A stretch of DNA of 64,000 nt. Source: Leptobrachium leishanense (Eukaryota; Chordata; Amphibia; Anura; Megophryidae). Positions 50,143 through 61,923 of this stretch are shown here, in pieces. The stretch's first letter is position 1, and every line of letters starts with the position of its first letter. Made by a program: the position numbers and the translations under genes. The stretch spans positions 17,248,952 to 17,312,951 of the forward strand of contig CM019065.1 of assembly GCA_009667805.1 (NCBI GenBank), written 5' to 3'. A model generated the notes under the pieces. It was given only the letters and a program-made list of their open reading frames with translations. It was not told where the DNA came from and ran no database searches.

Positions 50143-52480
50143 TGTGACGGTAGTCACTTTGGGCTAGGGGTACATGGACCTAGAGATGAGTTTGGGAGGT
50201 GCGGGTATCCACTGATGTGACCCCCGAGGGACGATTATGCACTGTTGAAGGAGGATTGCCATGCGACGGTGGGCAAGACTGAGATCCCCACTTGCGATTT
50301 ACTGGGGTACTGGGCAGCTGGCGCAGATAGCCACAGTGTGCTCCCAGCCAAAGATGGCTGAGGGAGCTTGAAGGCCTAGATTTGGTTGTGCCAGCCATGG
50401 GCATGATTGTAGGAAAGACTGAGCTACTGAGCATCTGGAACAGCAGGTAAAGGACAGAGATCATCGACTCTCTACCCCAATGCCAGCTGTTCTGATGGGG
50501 TGGTGGAAGCTCCTCCTGCTTCTCCACAAACAAAATGAGGTCCTCTACATCTGAGAGGTCTGCGTCTCGAGCTGGGGATCTGAGCCAGCTGCCCCACTGC
50601 ACATGGAAAATGTGGGGCAGCTGGCCCAGATCCCCAGCTCGAGATGGCAGACCTCTCAGATGTAGAGGACCTAATTTTTTTCGTGGAGAAGCCGGAGGAG
50701 CTTCTGCCACCCATCAGAACAGCTGGCATTGAGTTAGAGAGTCGATGATCACTGTCCTCTACCTGCTGTTCCAGATGTCTGGGGAAAGGAGGAGAGACAC
50801 ATGCTCGCCGAGGAGTCCAAGGAGCCTACAGCCATCCCATCCATTCTCCAGCTACATAGAGAGCCTCATGGAGGGGACCCCCAGCAGAAGAGTGTACCTC
50901 AGGGTGAGAGTACAAGCCGTACTTCTCCCGAGCAGCAGATTAGTCTCCAGTGTGAGGGTGGCGATGGCCCTTTGTCCCAACAATGGTGTACTGCTGGCCC
51001 CTCTTCCTGGATGGTTTAGGGCACTTGCTGTGGGATTGTAGATGTGACTGTGGTTTCCAGGTGTGCACCCCAGGATACTAGGAAGTCGGCCCAGGTCCCC
51101 AAGCCCATGGTCAAGGAGACACCAACCAGCCCGCATTCTGTCCAGCAGCTGATGGGATTGCAGGGAGAAGGCACTGGTGCCACATCTTCCCAGCAGCAGA
51201 TATGATCTAAGGGAGATGCCGGGGATGGCTCGGTGAGTAACTCGCTACCACCTGTATTTTGCCCTGGACAATGCTATTTTACTGGGAGAAATAAAAGCCC
51301 AATATCGACTAATATGGAAATCAACCCGCTCGGGGTCTTATTCCACGTTGGTCTCCCACGAAGGGGGGAGATATGTGATGGTAGTCACCTTGGGCTTGAG
51401 GTACAAGGACCTAAAGGTGCATGTGGGAGGTGCGGGCCTGATGTTGTTTCCTTGCCCTGTCCTATGTTAAAGACAACCTGTACCTAGAGTTGTAGTTGCA
51501 GGGTGTTTGTGTTTCTGCGCCCTATTCCCTGATGTCTGTCTTACATTATTATTCCCTTATGTATTTATTGTAGAGTGTCATGTTGTATATAATGTGCTGT
51601 CTCCCTTATGTATATCTGTAAGTAATGGATTCCTTTATTTCCACATGCTTCCATCTAACCCCCAGGGACTGGCTTAAACCAGATCTCTCTTCCACTTCCA
51701 TTGACCTTTGTCTGTAGACCATGCCTTTTGTGTGGGAGGGGGGAAGCTATACAGTAATTTAATGCAGGGGCATGTTATATCCTGTTCATTTTACATCTTG
51801 GCCTCCCCTTGTCCACGGACGTCGTAGCGCATCAGTGCAATGATGTCAGAAAAAGAATTCCCCATGGCCCATAAGAGAATTCCCTACAGAAGAGATATGG
51901 GGCTCCTTTTGACACAAAAAATAAGGTTAGAATAGTGTCCATGGAATAGTTAACTCTGGGGTCTTCCCACACAAATCATTTGTGGGTCCAAAGGACCGTC
52001 AGCTACCCTTCCAGATTTTAAGATCTGGTCAGGCGTCGCACTATATATCAGAGGGCAAGCAGGGGTGCAGGATGGATCAGGGTTTGCAGGAGGGGGTAAA
52101 GCAACATTTCACTATAACAATATTACCCTGTACATAATTACTAGGAAAAGCAGAACCATTATTATATACTGTACTACGTGAAGGATTTTCATTCCCAAGG
52201 AACCGAACCATGAATTTAGGCCAATACGTATGTCCAGTCAAATCCATCAAACAGAACCTTAGCCCATGGGCTCTGGTTAAATTCTATTTATTTAACCTAT
52301 TGATTTATTTAACCTAGTTTTAGTAAAAAAAATAAGCATTGATACTACTTGGCATGAGTCAGATCTTTATCTGTGTGTTTCCTTGCAATAAGATTCACTC
52401 TGCAAACTTCGTACAAACACCTGCTCACAGAAGATGCATTCTCATTCTTCTAATTCACTCTCTCAGCCTTATCTAAGGGG
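50143..52480 (+). mobile_element. Remnant of an LTR retroelement
   Basis: Direct repeats start at 50143 (TGTGACGGTAGTCAC) and 51374 (TGTGATGGTAGTCAC), both followed by TTGGGCT-GGTACA-GGACCTA and GGGAGGTGCGGG. The second is preceded by a polypurine tract AAGGGGGGAGATA (51361-51373). This fits a 5' LTR reduced to about 65 bp and a long 3' LTR. Interior frames show no recognisable enzyme. The right border is uncertain. Confidence 0.5.
50432..50777. repeat. Large palindrome, 166-bp arms, 14-bp spacer
   Basis: Left arm 50432-50597 and right arm 50612-50777 are inverted copies, about 90% identical by eye. For example, CATCTGGAACAGCAGGTA mirrors TACCTGCTGTTCCAGATG, and CTACATCTGAGAGGTCTG mirrors CAGACCTCTCAGATGTAG. 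It lies inside the LTR-element remnant. Frames on both strands (SDVEDL and similar) are mirror images of each other. Confidence 0.9.
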
Positions 52481-52506
52481 GTTATTGTAGACAAAATGAG
52501 GACACA

Positions 52507-53395
52507 CAGGGTTATTCAAAGAGAATCGAAAAGTCACCGCACGTTCGGTGAATTTTCGTTCTCTTCAATTAGGTGCGATTCGGCGATCCCATTTCGGCGA
52601 CCCTGTGGTGTATTCAGCAAGCACCACAGGGCTGTCGTAGTGCAGGGAAAAGCCGCCGCAAACCCGCCGAACACTCACCGCAAACCCGGCGAACGCACAC
52701 CGAAACCCGCAAAAACATCTGGTTTAACCCCGCTGAACATGCCGGAGGAACCCAAGCAGCGCAGAGCAGCCACCGGAAAAAGCCGACACTGCAGACGAAT
52801 GGAGTGAAAAAAACAAACAGTATGCTTGAATGTTTGAAATGTGAAATGCTGTTTGCAAAGAAACTACAGAACAAAAATGTCTGAAATTTACATATAAGAT
52901 CCAATGATAAAAAGGGCTGTTACAGAAAAAAGAAAAAAAATTTTTTTTTAAAAATGGAAAAGGTTTTTCACAAAAAAATCTTGAAAAATGCCGAAATGAT
53001 TCTAACAAATCTATACATAAAGAGACTTTTTACTGCAGAATATTATAATCAACGGTTTATTAGATATTGAATTAAAAAGGGAATATTTTTAACATTGAAG
53101 CCTATGGGATTCGTCTGAATAAACCTGTTGAATGAAACCACTGAACAGCAGGGCAATTCGGCAACTTTTCACTGCTGGTTTTTGTTCTCTGACTAGACGA
53201 AGCATTGCTTCTCTATGGGGATTTCACTGCCCTCAAACAGGCAATGAACAGGCACCGTATGTGCAGGAAATTCGCCAACATTTGGCGAAATGCCTGCTCT
53301 CTGGATAGTCGAGTGGCCAGGAAAGGTAACCGTATTCTGAATGTCACTGTTCGGTTACCTTTCGGCCACAATTCGGATCTCTTTGAATAACCCTG
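52507..53395. mobile_element. Fold-back MITE copy, 889 bp, 3-bp duplication ACA
   Basis: CAGGGTTATTCAAAGAGA and CTCTTTGAATAACCCTG ends are flanked by ACA (52504-52506 and 53396-53398). It carries the CGAAAAGTCACCG hairpin at its left side, and the interior is a reverse-oriented relative of 36502-37406. Confidence 0.85.
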
Positions 53396-53488
53396 ACAGT
53401 CTTATTGAAGAAAAAAGGAAACATATTGTTGTTTCCCAGTTTATGCGATTTTGAGTTTCAGAATGGAGTCTTTATCCATGGTGGATAC

Positions 53489-54144
53489 TCAGTAGTCAGG
53501 AATAGGTGACATCAAACCAGCAGTGTGTCCTATTCTGTACTGTGTGGACAATCGGCTCTCAGCGACATCACATTGTGAGTTCATAATCAACACAGTTACA
53601 GTGTGTGTCATGGAAACGAGAGGACCTGAGCTCCCACTGGAACACCCTAGGTAGCGGTCTTTGTATGCTGTCCATGCATTATCTGTGATCTGTCCATGAT
53701 CCACTCTGGACTCAGTCAGCAGGTACTTGTTGACTGTCAGGCTCTTGTAAAACCGATGATGATGAAAACAATGGAAAATGCCAACGTAAAATATGAAAAA
53801 ATGTTGTGGGACAGGCTGAGAGTCGACAAGTATACAGATTGATTCATCTTGCACACAAACACAAAAATGCAACCGAGCCCAGCATTTTAGTGTAGCAAAA
53901 AGAAGCAAAGATTCTTTTCTATACACTAATAATTTGCCAAGGAGGACAATGGTCCATTCAAAAATAAAAACCCAAATCCCCCTCTGGGAGACATGGACCT
54001 CATGCAGCCTCTTTTGTATATAACCCACAGGGTCATACTACATCTGAGGCGGTTCATTATTGAAAAAGTATATGCGCAACTCTGGCCCAAAGACCAGCCA
54101 TCATGCACTCCACACCTATTTAGCAACAAAATATTGTTATACAC
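53489..54144 (-). other. Unrecognised minus-strand open frames (179 and 72 codons)
   Basis: The frame 54028-53489 encodes 179 residues with a hydrophobic segment (GIWVFIFEWTIVLLGKLLVY), a Cys/Phe/His-rich middle (FIFYVGIFHCFHHHRFYKSL) and an ordinary-looking C-terminus (VDHGQITDNAWTAYKDRYLG). An overlapping frame (54144-53926) covers its start. I recognise no family. Composition is less repeat-like than neighbouring sequence, so it may be a decayed retrocopy or transposon gene, or chance. It is antisense to the sialyltransferase and in intron 4. Confidence 0.3.
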
Positions 54145-54330
54145 TCCTGTTCTTGTTTAGTGGTTAATTAAGCAAAACATTTCCAATAAAATAACATTTC
54201 ATCTAAATATTCTGTAAATATAATCAGCAACCAAATAATTCACAATAAAACCAAATGAAATCTTCCTGCAATTCTTTCCTTTACACCTGGTTTATATCAA
54301 GAATTTAGTCATTTTAAGTGCAACATTAAA

Positions 54331-55120
54331 GGGGTTATTCAAAAAGCACTGTGATGTTGACGACATTTCGGTGCTCTCTCATTCCCTGACCCTGCTGTGA
54401 ATTAAGCATTCACCACAGAGTCTACGAAGTGCAGGGAACGGATCCGAAAATCTGCTGATGGACCCGCCGATAACCCTGCCAATAAGCCACCGATACGATC
54501 CGAAATATCCGATTCGATCCGAAATGCCGCAGAAAACCTGCCTAACGTACCCGATGATCCACCGTAAACCCACTGAATGCATCCGAAAAAAGCCAACGAT
54601 CCGCCGAACACAGCGCCTACCAGCCACAAGGAAAAAAGCCGATGAACAGGGTAAAAAAAAAAAAAAACTATTGAAACTTTCAAAATTTTAAACGCTGTTT
54701 GCAAAAAAGCTACAGTATGAAAATGTATGCAATTAGCATATAAGGTCTTATGAATAATAATAAAAAAGTCTGTTACAGGACAAAAAAAAAACGCTATTTA
54801 AAAATAGAAATCGGGGAAAAAAATTGCCAAAAAAATCCAGAAAAATGCCTAAAAAAATCTTAAAAAAGAAATGAAGAGACTTTTTGCTGCAGATTAAAAG
54901 AATAAACGGTTTAATAGATATTTAATAAAAATGGGAATATTTTAACATTGAAACCTATGGGATTCACCTGATTAAACCTGCCGAATGAAACCACCGAACA
55001 TCAGGGCATTTCACTGACATTTCACTACTGTTCGGTTTTCTCTGTATAGATTACATTGCTTCTCTATGGGGACTTTCACTGCCACCGAACCTCACTGTAT
55101 TTCGCTGGCAATTTGCCAAA
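54331..55120. mobile_element. Truncated fold-back MITE copy
   Basis: The left end GGGGTTATTCAAAAAGCAC is present; the body contains the family's TTTTGCTGCAGATTAAAAGA, TAAACGGTTTAATAGATATT and CTTCTCTATGGGGACTTTCA blocks. The right end is missing because another family member starts at 55121. Confidence 0.75.
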
Positions 55121-56029
55121 CAGGGTTATCCAAAGAGATTCGAAAAGTCACCGCACGTTCGGTGACTTTTCGTTCTCTTCAATTCGGTTCCTTTTGCCGA
55201 TTGCATTTCGGTGACCCTGCGGTGTATTTAGCAAACACCACAGGGTCCCCGAATTGCAGGGAAAAGCTGCCGCAAACCTGACGAAAACTCACCGAATGCA
55301 CGCTGAAAACAAGCAAAAACATCTGGATTAACCTTCGAAGAAGCCGAACAGGAGCCGAACAGGAGCCGAACAGGAGCCGAATCACACAGAGCCGAAGCAG
55401 CTGTGACGTAGAGGAGGCAGTGAATAAATTAGAAAAACCATTTGTATGAATCTGGGAAAATGAAACGCTGTTTGCAAAGAAACTACTGAGCGAAAATGTC
55501 TGAAATTTTCACAGGAGGTCCAGGGAATGATAATAAAGAGGGCTGTTACAAAAAAAATAAGCAAACTGAAAAAAAAAAAAAAAAAATCGGACTTTTATTT
55601 TTTTTTTTAAAAATTCAGAAAAATGCTTAAAGTATCCTAAAAAATCTATAAATAAAGAGACTTTTTGCTGCAGAATTTTATAATGAACGGTTTATTAGAT
55701 ATTGAATTAAAACGGGAATATTTTAACATTGAAGTCTATGGGATTCTCCTGAATAAATTTGCCGAATTAAACCACCGAATGGCAGGGCATTAGGGGAACC
55801 TTTCACTGCTGGTTTGTGTTCTCTGAATAGCCGAAGCAGTGCTTTTTCATGGGGATTTCACTGCCCTCGAACAGGCACCGAACAGGCACCGTATGTGCAG
55901 GCAATTCGACAGGATTTGGCGAATTGCCTGCTCTCTGGATAGACGAATGGCCAGGAAAGGTAACCGAACGCTGATTTTCAGCGTTCGATTACCTTTCTCA
56001 AGCAATTCGAATCTCTTTGGATAACCCTG
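55121..56029. mobile_element. Fold-back MITE copy, 909 bp, 3-bp duplication AAA
   Basis: Ends CAGGGTTATCCAAAGAG and CTCTTTGGATAACCCTG are flanked by AAA (55118-55120 and 56030-56032). Both hairpins occur: CGAAAAGTCACCG/CGGTGACTTTTCG at about 55141-55171, and GGTAACCGAACGCTGA with a near-complement at about 55959-55993. The matching TATCC/GGATA changes in both ends are unusual. Confidence 0.87.
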
Positions 56030-56032
56030 AAA

Positions 56033-56630
56033 ATTTTCAGTGCAGACTGCAGGACATTGCTGTGCTGTGTCTGTCAGGTGTCGGCTGAGCTGCAGGAGGG
56101 CAGACCCTGTACAGCAATGTTCTGGTGAGCGTGAGTGTAATGACCACAGCTTGTGATCCAGTGCATGCTCTGCCTGGCACAGTTACTGCCAACCAAACAC
56201 CGGCTCTTAGCTATAATTAGTAGAGTGCCCCCCCCAAAACCTGTGTTTGGATCTGCCCCTGGTTCCATGCTTGTCATCCCTCTGTCCCTGTTCCAGCCTT
56301 GTCATCCCATTGTATCTGTCCCAGCCTTGTCACCCCCTTTGTGGCTAATCCAGGTTTTTCACTCCATTGTGTATGTTGTAAACTTGTCACCATCTAGTGA
56401 ATATTTAGGCTTGTCGCCCCATTGTGTCTGTCCCAGCCTTGTGCAGTTGAGAGATTATCACAATCTAAATACGCAGGTGATGTCTGGTAGAAAGGTCTGC
56501 TTAATTCTGTTTGTTTTTTTAATAAAAAAAACTATGCAGTTACATAAATCACAGTAATAATAAAATGGTAAGATAATGGAGCCTGAATGTGTGGAGTGAC
56601 AGTTTATAAATTGCATTGTTCCCTCCTCAG
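56033..56630. other. Intron 4, end portion
   Basis: Bases 56260-56450 hold a degenerate tandem pattern (CTTGTCATCCCATTGT; GTCCCAGCCTTGTC). The rest is ordinary intron leading to the acceptor TTCCCTCCTCAG at 56630. Confidence 0.6.
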
Positions 56631-56743
56631 ACCTCATTGTTCACTGATATGCCAATCAGAAGCTGCGCCGTGGTGGAGAGTGGTGGAATTTTGCGAAACA
56701 GCTGCTGTGGCGCTGAAATCGACCGAGCGGATTATATATTCAG
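56631..56743 (+). CDS. st8sia6-like: ST8Sia exon 5: first half of sialylmotif L
   Basis: A 113-bp exon bounded by CCCTCCTCAG at 56630 and CAG|GTAATT at 56743/56744, entering in phase 0 and leaving in phase 2. Codes residues 144-180: TSLFTDMPIRSCAVV, then ESGGILRNSCCGAEIDRADY. It holds the start of sialylmotif L, which binds the CMP-sialic acid donor. The family consensus here is CAVVGNGGIL; this protein has Glu159 for Gly and Ser160 for Asn. Everything around it (CAVV, GGIL, the CG-EID, IFR) is conserved, so the exon is real and only the donor loop has changed. The Cys168-Cys169 doublet is also unusual: the family normally has one Cys before Gly. Confidence 0.93.
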
Positions 56744-59214
56744 GTAATTGATCCAAGAAAAAGTATTTAAGGTTCTGAGGGGACTAATACACTGCATCTG
56801 TGCAACAAATTTGTGCAGCCCTAAGAAACAAGCACAGAGAGAAAGCCCAAAACACCCGTCCTGCAGAGTACTAATCATTTTCCTGTGCAGCTTTAAGAAT
56901 CCAGGTACTTCATAAGAATTCATCGGATACTTCCTTCGGTCAACTATTCGACTTTCCTACATCTGAGTATTATTTTTTTTTAATCCCTTATCTAACATTT
57001 TTTCTCTCTTTGATCATAATTTACTAGCCATTATTATCTTTTATTGGCCTTATGCCTGTACTTGTATGTTTTTCTTTTGTTTCCCCAAACCCCTGATTAT
57101 CTGTCTCTGTCCCTCCCTTTAAATAGTGTATCACACCCTTTATTCCTAAATCCCTGGTCCTGCAAAGTGCCAGACTTTTCTAGCCCCCCCTTTCCTATCT
57201 CACCTGTGAAGTTCCCAAATGATGATGCACACACACCTGCAATCACTTGCCCATCCAACGTTCACCGCCACCCAGTAAGTACAATTGCTCAGCATTTCCC
57301 TTTCCGCCTGTGTTCCTATCACTCCAATCAATCAACGGAGGCTCCTATTGTCATCCTCTGCTATGACAACGATACTCCTTAGTAAAGTTACCGTAAACAA
57401 AGAAACTATCTATAAGGACTTCCATGTCTTTCCATCTACCCCCACCCCCACACTCCATTTTCATTTCTCCCTCACTGCTTCCATCCCCCTTCTCCCAAAC
57501 CATGCATTTATCATTCACTTCTGCACCTCCTCCCCATCCACTTATAAACACAAACCCTTATCCCACAAACTCAAATCATATTCCCACCTTTTGTATTTAT
57601 CACTCGCTTTTCTCCTTACAGCAGGGGATGTCTCCTCTAACCCTGGGCCTCCCAGGTCCCTAGGATTCCATTCAATCTCCAGCTCTAGAAACCCAACCAA
57701 CCTCAAGATACATTAACACATTCCCCACTCCCAGCTTCCACTTGGGACTCTGGAACGCTAGTTCAGCGAGTAACAAGACGAAATCCCATCATGCCATCCA
57801 TGACTTCTACATCTCACACTCCATTAATCTACTGGCTTTAACCGAAACCTGGGTCTCTCCATCTGATACTGCAACACCTGCATCTTGTACACATGACAGT
57901 CTCCAACTGCCACACACCCCTAGACCGAGTGACAAAAAAGGTGGGGCATTGGATTATTAATCTCTCCCCACTACTTCTTTCAGCCAATGTGCCCCTCTCT
58001 TAATTTTCTTATTTTTGAGGTCCTTAGTTTCCACCTGTTTAAACCATTAGCCATATGATTGCTGTTATCTATGGACCTCCCTGGAAACCTCTTCTCTTCC
58101 TTGACCATTTATTTTCTTGGCTCCCACACTTCATCTTCTCTGACATTCCATCTCTCGTTCTTGGTGAGTTTAACATCCCTGTTGACTCTCCACTCAGCTC
58201 AGCTGCCTCGCTATTTCTCTCCCTAACGTTCTCGTTCAGCCTCACTCAGTGGTCCGACTTCCCCATGTACACAGCTGGCACTACTCTGGATCTCATCTTC
58301 TACTACTCGTGTCTTTTCTCTAATCTTACCCATCATCTTCTGGTTTATTCTCCCTGCATTCCTCCGTCTGAACCCAAACGTTATAAGACTCGAAGAAATC
58401 TCCAATCTCTGGATCTGCAGCAGTTCTCTGCCGATACAGTATATCCGTATCGCTCTTGTCTGTGCTATCAACCGCTACAACTCTACTCTTTCCTCCTCCC
58501 TCGATAAGCTAGTACTGTCAAAACCCTGGTCAATGACGTGACAAAACCTGCAACCCTGGCAAAACAAACTAACCTGGTATCTCCAAAGATGTTCTCGCAC
58601 TGCTGGACTCCATTAGAGGAAAAACTGCCTTACCTCAGACTTTCTTCACCATAAATGTATGCTCCAGTCCTACAGCTCTACTGTCTTCCTAGCCAAGCAA
58701 TCATATTAGACTGCCCTCATACACACTCACTCTCAGGAACGGATATTCAGCACATTCAACTCCCTTCTCCGTCCTGCTGTGACTGTTCCTCACACTGACC
58801 TCAATGCCGAAGACCTAGCATGCTTTTTCACACCAAAAATAGAACAGATAAGATTCAAAATCTCAACAATGCCATTATCATCCATGCAAGAAGTTATTCA
58901 TAGTGTCTACCCTCACATGTTTAACTCATTCTCTCCTGTGACTGAACAAGAGGTCTTTCTGCTATTTCGATTCACAAACCAAACCACCCGCCCCCTCAAC
59001 CCAATTACCTCACATCATACCAAAACACTTTCCTTTTTTCTTGTACCGTCCTTGAACTACACCTTTAATCTGCCTTTATCCTCTGAGGTTTTCCTTTCAC
59101 TCAAGCATGTCACTGTAGTGTCAATCCTAAAAAAGCCATCTCTGGATCCGACTGCTCTTACAAAACTGACCAATGACCTTGTAACTGCAAAATCCAATGG
59201 GTACTACTAACTAC

Positions 59215-60680
59215 TGATACTTCTTGACCTCCTTGTCCATAGTTGACTGTGGTTGTACGATTAATCCCACAGCAAAGAAGAGATTCAAATGTAGAAAAAC
59301 AGAAACAGAAGTTCCTTTCACACTTCTCCCTGAAAAGGTAATAATAAATTGATACAAAACCGCAGGGGCTTTTCAGTGCTCCCTCCTTTGCACTACACAG
59401 ATCCAAAAACCATAAATAAAGAGCCCCCTACGGTATAGAAAAAGAAAACAATAGTGCATACTGCATTGAATAAACAATCCTGCAATGAATCATCTCTAAA
59501 TGGGTGTCCTCCCGCTTCCTTAAACTCAATCTTGTCAAAACTGAAATTCTCATCATTCCTCCTTCCAAGAAGACTCCCTGCCATCTATCTCTCTGCAGGT
59601 AAATGGAACGCTTAGCCAGTGGCGACTCTAGGAACAATATATTGGGGGGCACATAAGATATCATAATCAAATCTGGGAGGGGGGCACTAATAATTTTCGC
59701 CACTCTATCATACCACTGAAAAAAATCTAAAAAGTATCTATAAACAAGATTGCATGATCCTAGAGTAATGTAAAGATACCTTATTGTTGTACTAACCCGA
59801 TACTTAAATTCAATATTTTATTTGGCGCAATTCGGCGGTTTTCGCCGACATCCGATAAATGCTTCATTCGTAAATTACGGTAACCATTCGCTAAACAGGG
59901 AATTCACCATATTTTTTGCTAAAATGCCATAAACACAGGAAAATACAACAAAAATAACAGTGTGGCATGTAGCCTACCCTTTAACCCCTAAAATGCCATT
60001 AATCAAGGGAAAACATGAAATGTATACACTGTGACGCATGTAGCCTACCCATTAACCCCATAAATGAAAATTAATCAAGGAAAAAATAAGATGTATGCTG
60101 TGAGGGAGTAAGTCTGCCCATTAACCTTTAATACACAACTAAACCAAGGGGAAAATGAAAGCAATACATAATGTGATATTTACAGGTCTATTCAAAGAAA
60201 GGTGAACCTCAGGAGAATGACTGGAGAAGTGAAAAATCTAGGTAAAAATAGCCAAACCAGAAAAATTCTCCCATTTATCTTACTTTCCAAATCGGCTATT
60301 TGGTCTAGATTGTTCTCTTCTCCTGCCAGGCCTCCTGGTTTTCACCTTTCTCTGAATAACCCTGATAGCCTGACCATTAACCCCTTCACTGCTGAGCCAT
60401 TTCAACCATGTGAAAAAAAAGAAAAAGTTAAGTTTAAATTTTGTTATTTATGATTTTTCCATTACTCAGAATATTGTCATGTTGGATATCATTGGAAAGT
60501 CCAGATTCTGCTCTTTCCAATGACACCTAGATGGACAATGTTTGATGCACGGGAACAGAGAAACAGCTGTCTGCATATCTGTGAAGCTGGATGCTGATTC
60601 CTGGCAGAAGGCTACACAGGGGGCCAGGAATAACCTGGGGGGGGGAATTACCCCCTGCCCCCTTGTAGAGATGCCTATGC
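59215..60680. other. Sequence separating the LINE blocks
   Basis: Bases 59611-59700 resemble a transposon start (CAGTGGCGACTCTAGGAACA) whose other end is not found. Bases 59800-60180 contain three diverged direct repeats around ACCCATTAACCCCATAAATG, spaced about 60-70 bp. The short element 60183-60364 and a TATCATTGGAAAGTCC repeat at 60475-60510 follow. No gene is seen. Confidence 0.55.
60183..60364. mobile_element. Short MITE, 182 bp
   Basis: Ends CAGGTCTATTCAAAGAAAGG and CCTTTCTCTGAATAACCCTG are imperfect inverted repeats, and the interior is also partly inverted (CTCAGGAGAA / TTCTCCTG). It is a distant relative of the fold-back family; its right half occurs at 48495-48592. Confidence 0.65.
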
Positions 60681-61836
60681 ACTTAGCCCAACACCTCAGG
60701 CTCGCTGCCTTGGTGTCACCTTCGATTCAAACCTAATGTTTTCTCCCCACGTCCAGAAAGTGACCAAATACTGTTATCAACTCAGAAACATTGCCTGTGC
60801 ATGCCCCTCTCTGATATAACACTGCAAAAGTGATGGTTCATGCGAGTATTCTATCACGGCTTGATTATTGTAATTCTCTCCTTGTTGGCCTCCTCAAAGC
60901 CCGCATTGCCCCTTTTGCACTATGTATGGAAAGCAGCTGTGAGGCTTATATTTCTCACCAGACGCTCCTCATGCACCTCCCCTCTGCCGGTCCCTCCATT
61001 GACTTCCTGTAAATTTCAGGACACAGTTTAAAATACTGATGCTCACGTTCAAATCGCTTAATAACTTGACTCCTCCTTACATTGGTTAGTTACTCCGCAA
61101 CATGTCCCTTATAGACCACTTTGGTAAGCGGGTGACTTCCAACTCTCGTCTCCAAGTCTTCTCAAAGGCAGGGCCTGTGAAATGACTTGCCTCGCCCTAT
61201 GAAACTCTCCCCTAAACTTCAGGACTAATCCCTCAAAACCCATCTTTTCAGATTAGCGTATCACATTACTGATGCCAACCTATCTCTCTCCTCACCTACG
61301 TGCACATCATGATATATGCCATTTCCATGGTCCCCACCACTCCTGAACCACTGGTTCTAGTTACCCTGACAACCAATAAAACTCCTCTTGTCTTCCTCCA
61401 CACCAATTGCTCTACATTGTAAACTCATCCAAGCAGGGTCTTTTACACCTCTTGTCCCCTTTTTCAAGTTTGTTCATTTGTGTCTCATTCTTTTAGTTAT
61501 TAAAAACTGCAGAAACTGTTGGCTCTATATAAATAATGATAGTAATATTAAATGTCGCACCGTGCATATGCTAACGTTATGAGGTACACCTGCCTGTATC
61601 TTGTAATAGCGGAGGAATTTTGAGTCTTGATACATTGAATCCTTGATTGAATAGAAATGCATGTTTCCAGTTAATGATGTGGAGGTGGGTCAATGCAGAT
61701 TGTTACAGGACACAAGAATGTGGGTTTGCATGACAATTCAGCGATCTATTGCTGTATTTTGCAACGTGGAAGAGAAATACAGGGTGCTCCTTTCTTGTCT
61801 GAGTCCTAATAACCTTAGGTCATCTGGTCCTCACAG

Positions 61837-61923
61837 GTGTAATTTGGCGCCCATGAATTATTCGGATGACATCGGAACAAAGACCAGTCTGGTTACGGCA
61901 AACCCAAGCATCCTGATTGAACG
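61837..61923 (+). CDS. st8sia6-like: ST8Sia exon 6: second half of sialylmotif L
   Basis: An 87-bp exon bounded by GGTCCTCACAG at 61836 and CG|GTAAAA at 61923/61924, in phase 2 at both ends. Codes residues 182-209 (CNLAPMNYSDDIGTKT, then SLVTANPSILIE) and begins codon 210. CNL-P, D-G-KT and LVTANPSI are hallmark residues of ST8Sia motif L, although the usual CNLPP is CNLAP here. A sequon (Asn188, NYS) is present. The next exons, carrying motif S and the catalytic His region, are not within the 2.1 kb left in the window. Confidence 0.93.

Larger units (their letters stand above)
56990..61560 (+). mobile_element. Decayed L2-like LINE (two blocks)
   Basis: Block 1 (about 57040-59210): a Ser/Pro-rich frame ending LLTAGDVSSNPGP at about 57605-57655 (2A-like), endonuclease pieces (INLLALTETWV, VIYGPP, LVLGEFNIPVD, YTAGTTLDLIF), then fragments before the reverse transcriptase (VVSILKKPSLDPTALT). 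Block 2 (about 60690-61560): the C-terminal LGVTFDSNLMFSPHV, LRNIACACPSL, SRLDYCNSLLVGL and the L2-type 3' UTR ending GAAACTGTTGGCTCTATATA. The catalytic reverse-transcriptase centre is missing. Many stops and frameshifts. Endonuclease plus the 2A-like motif suggest the CR1/L2 group. Confidence 0.85.
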
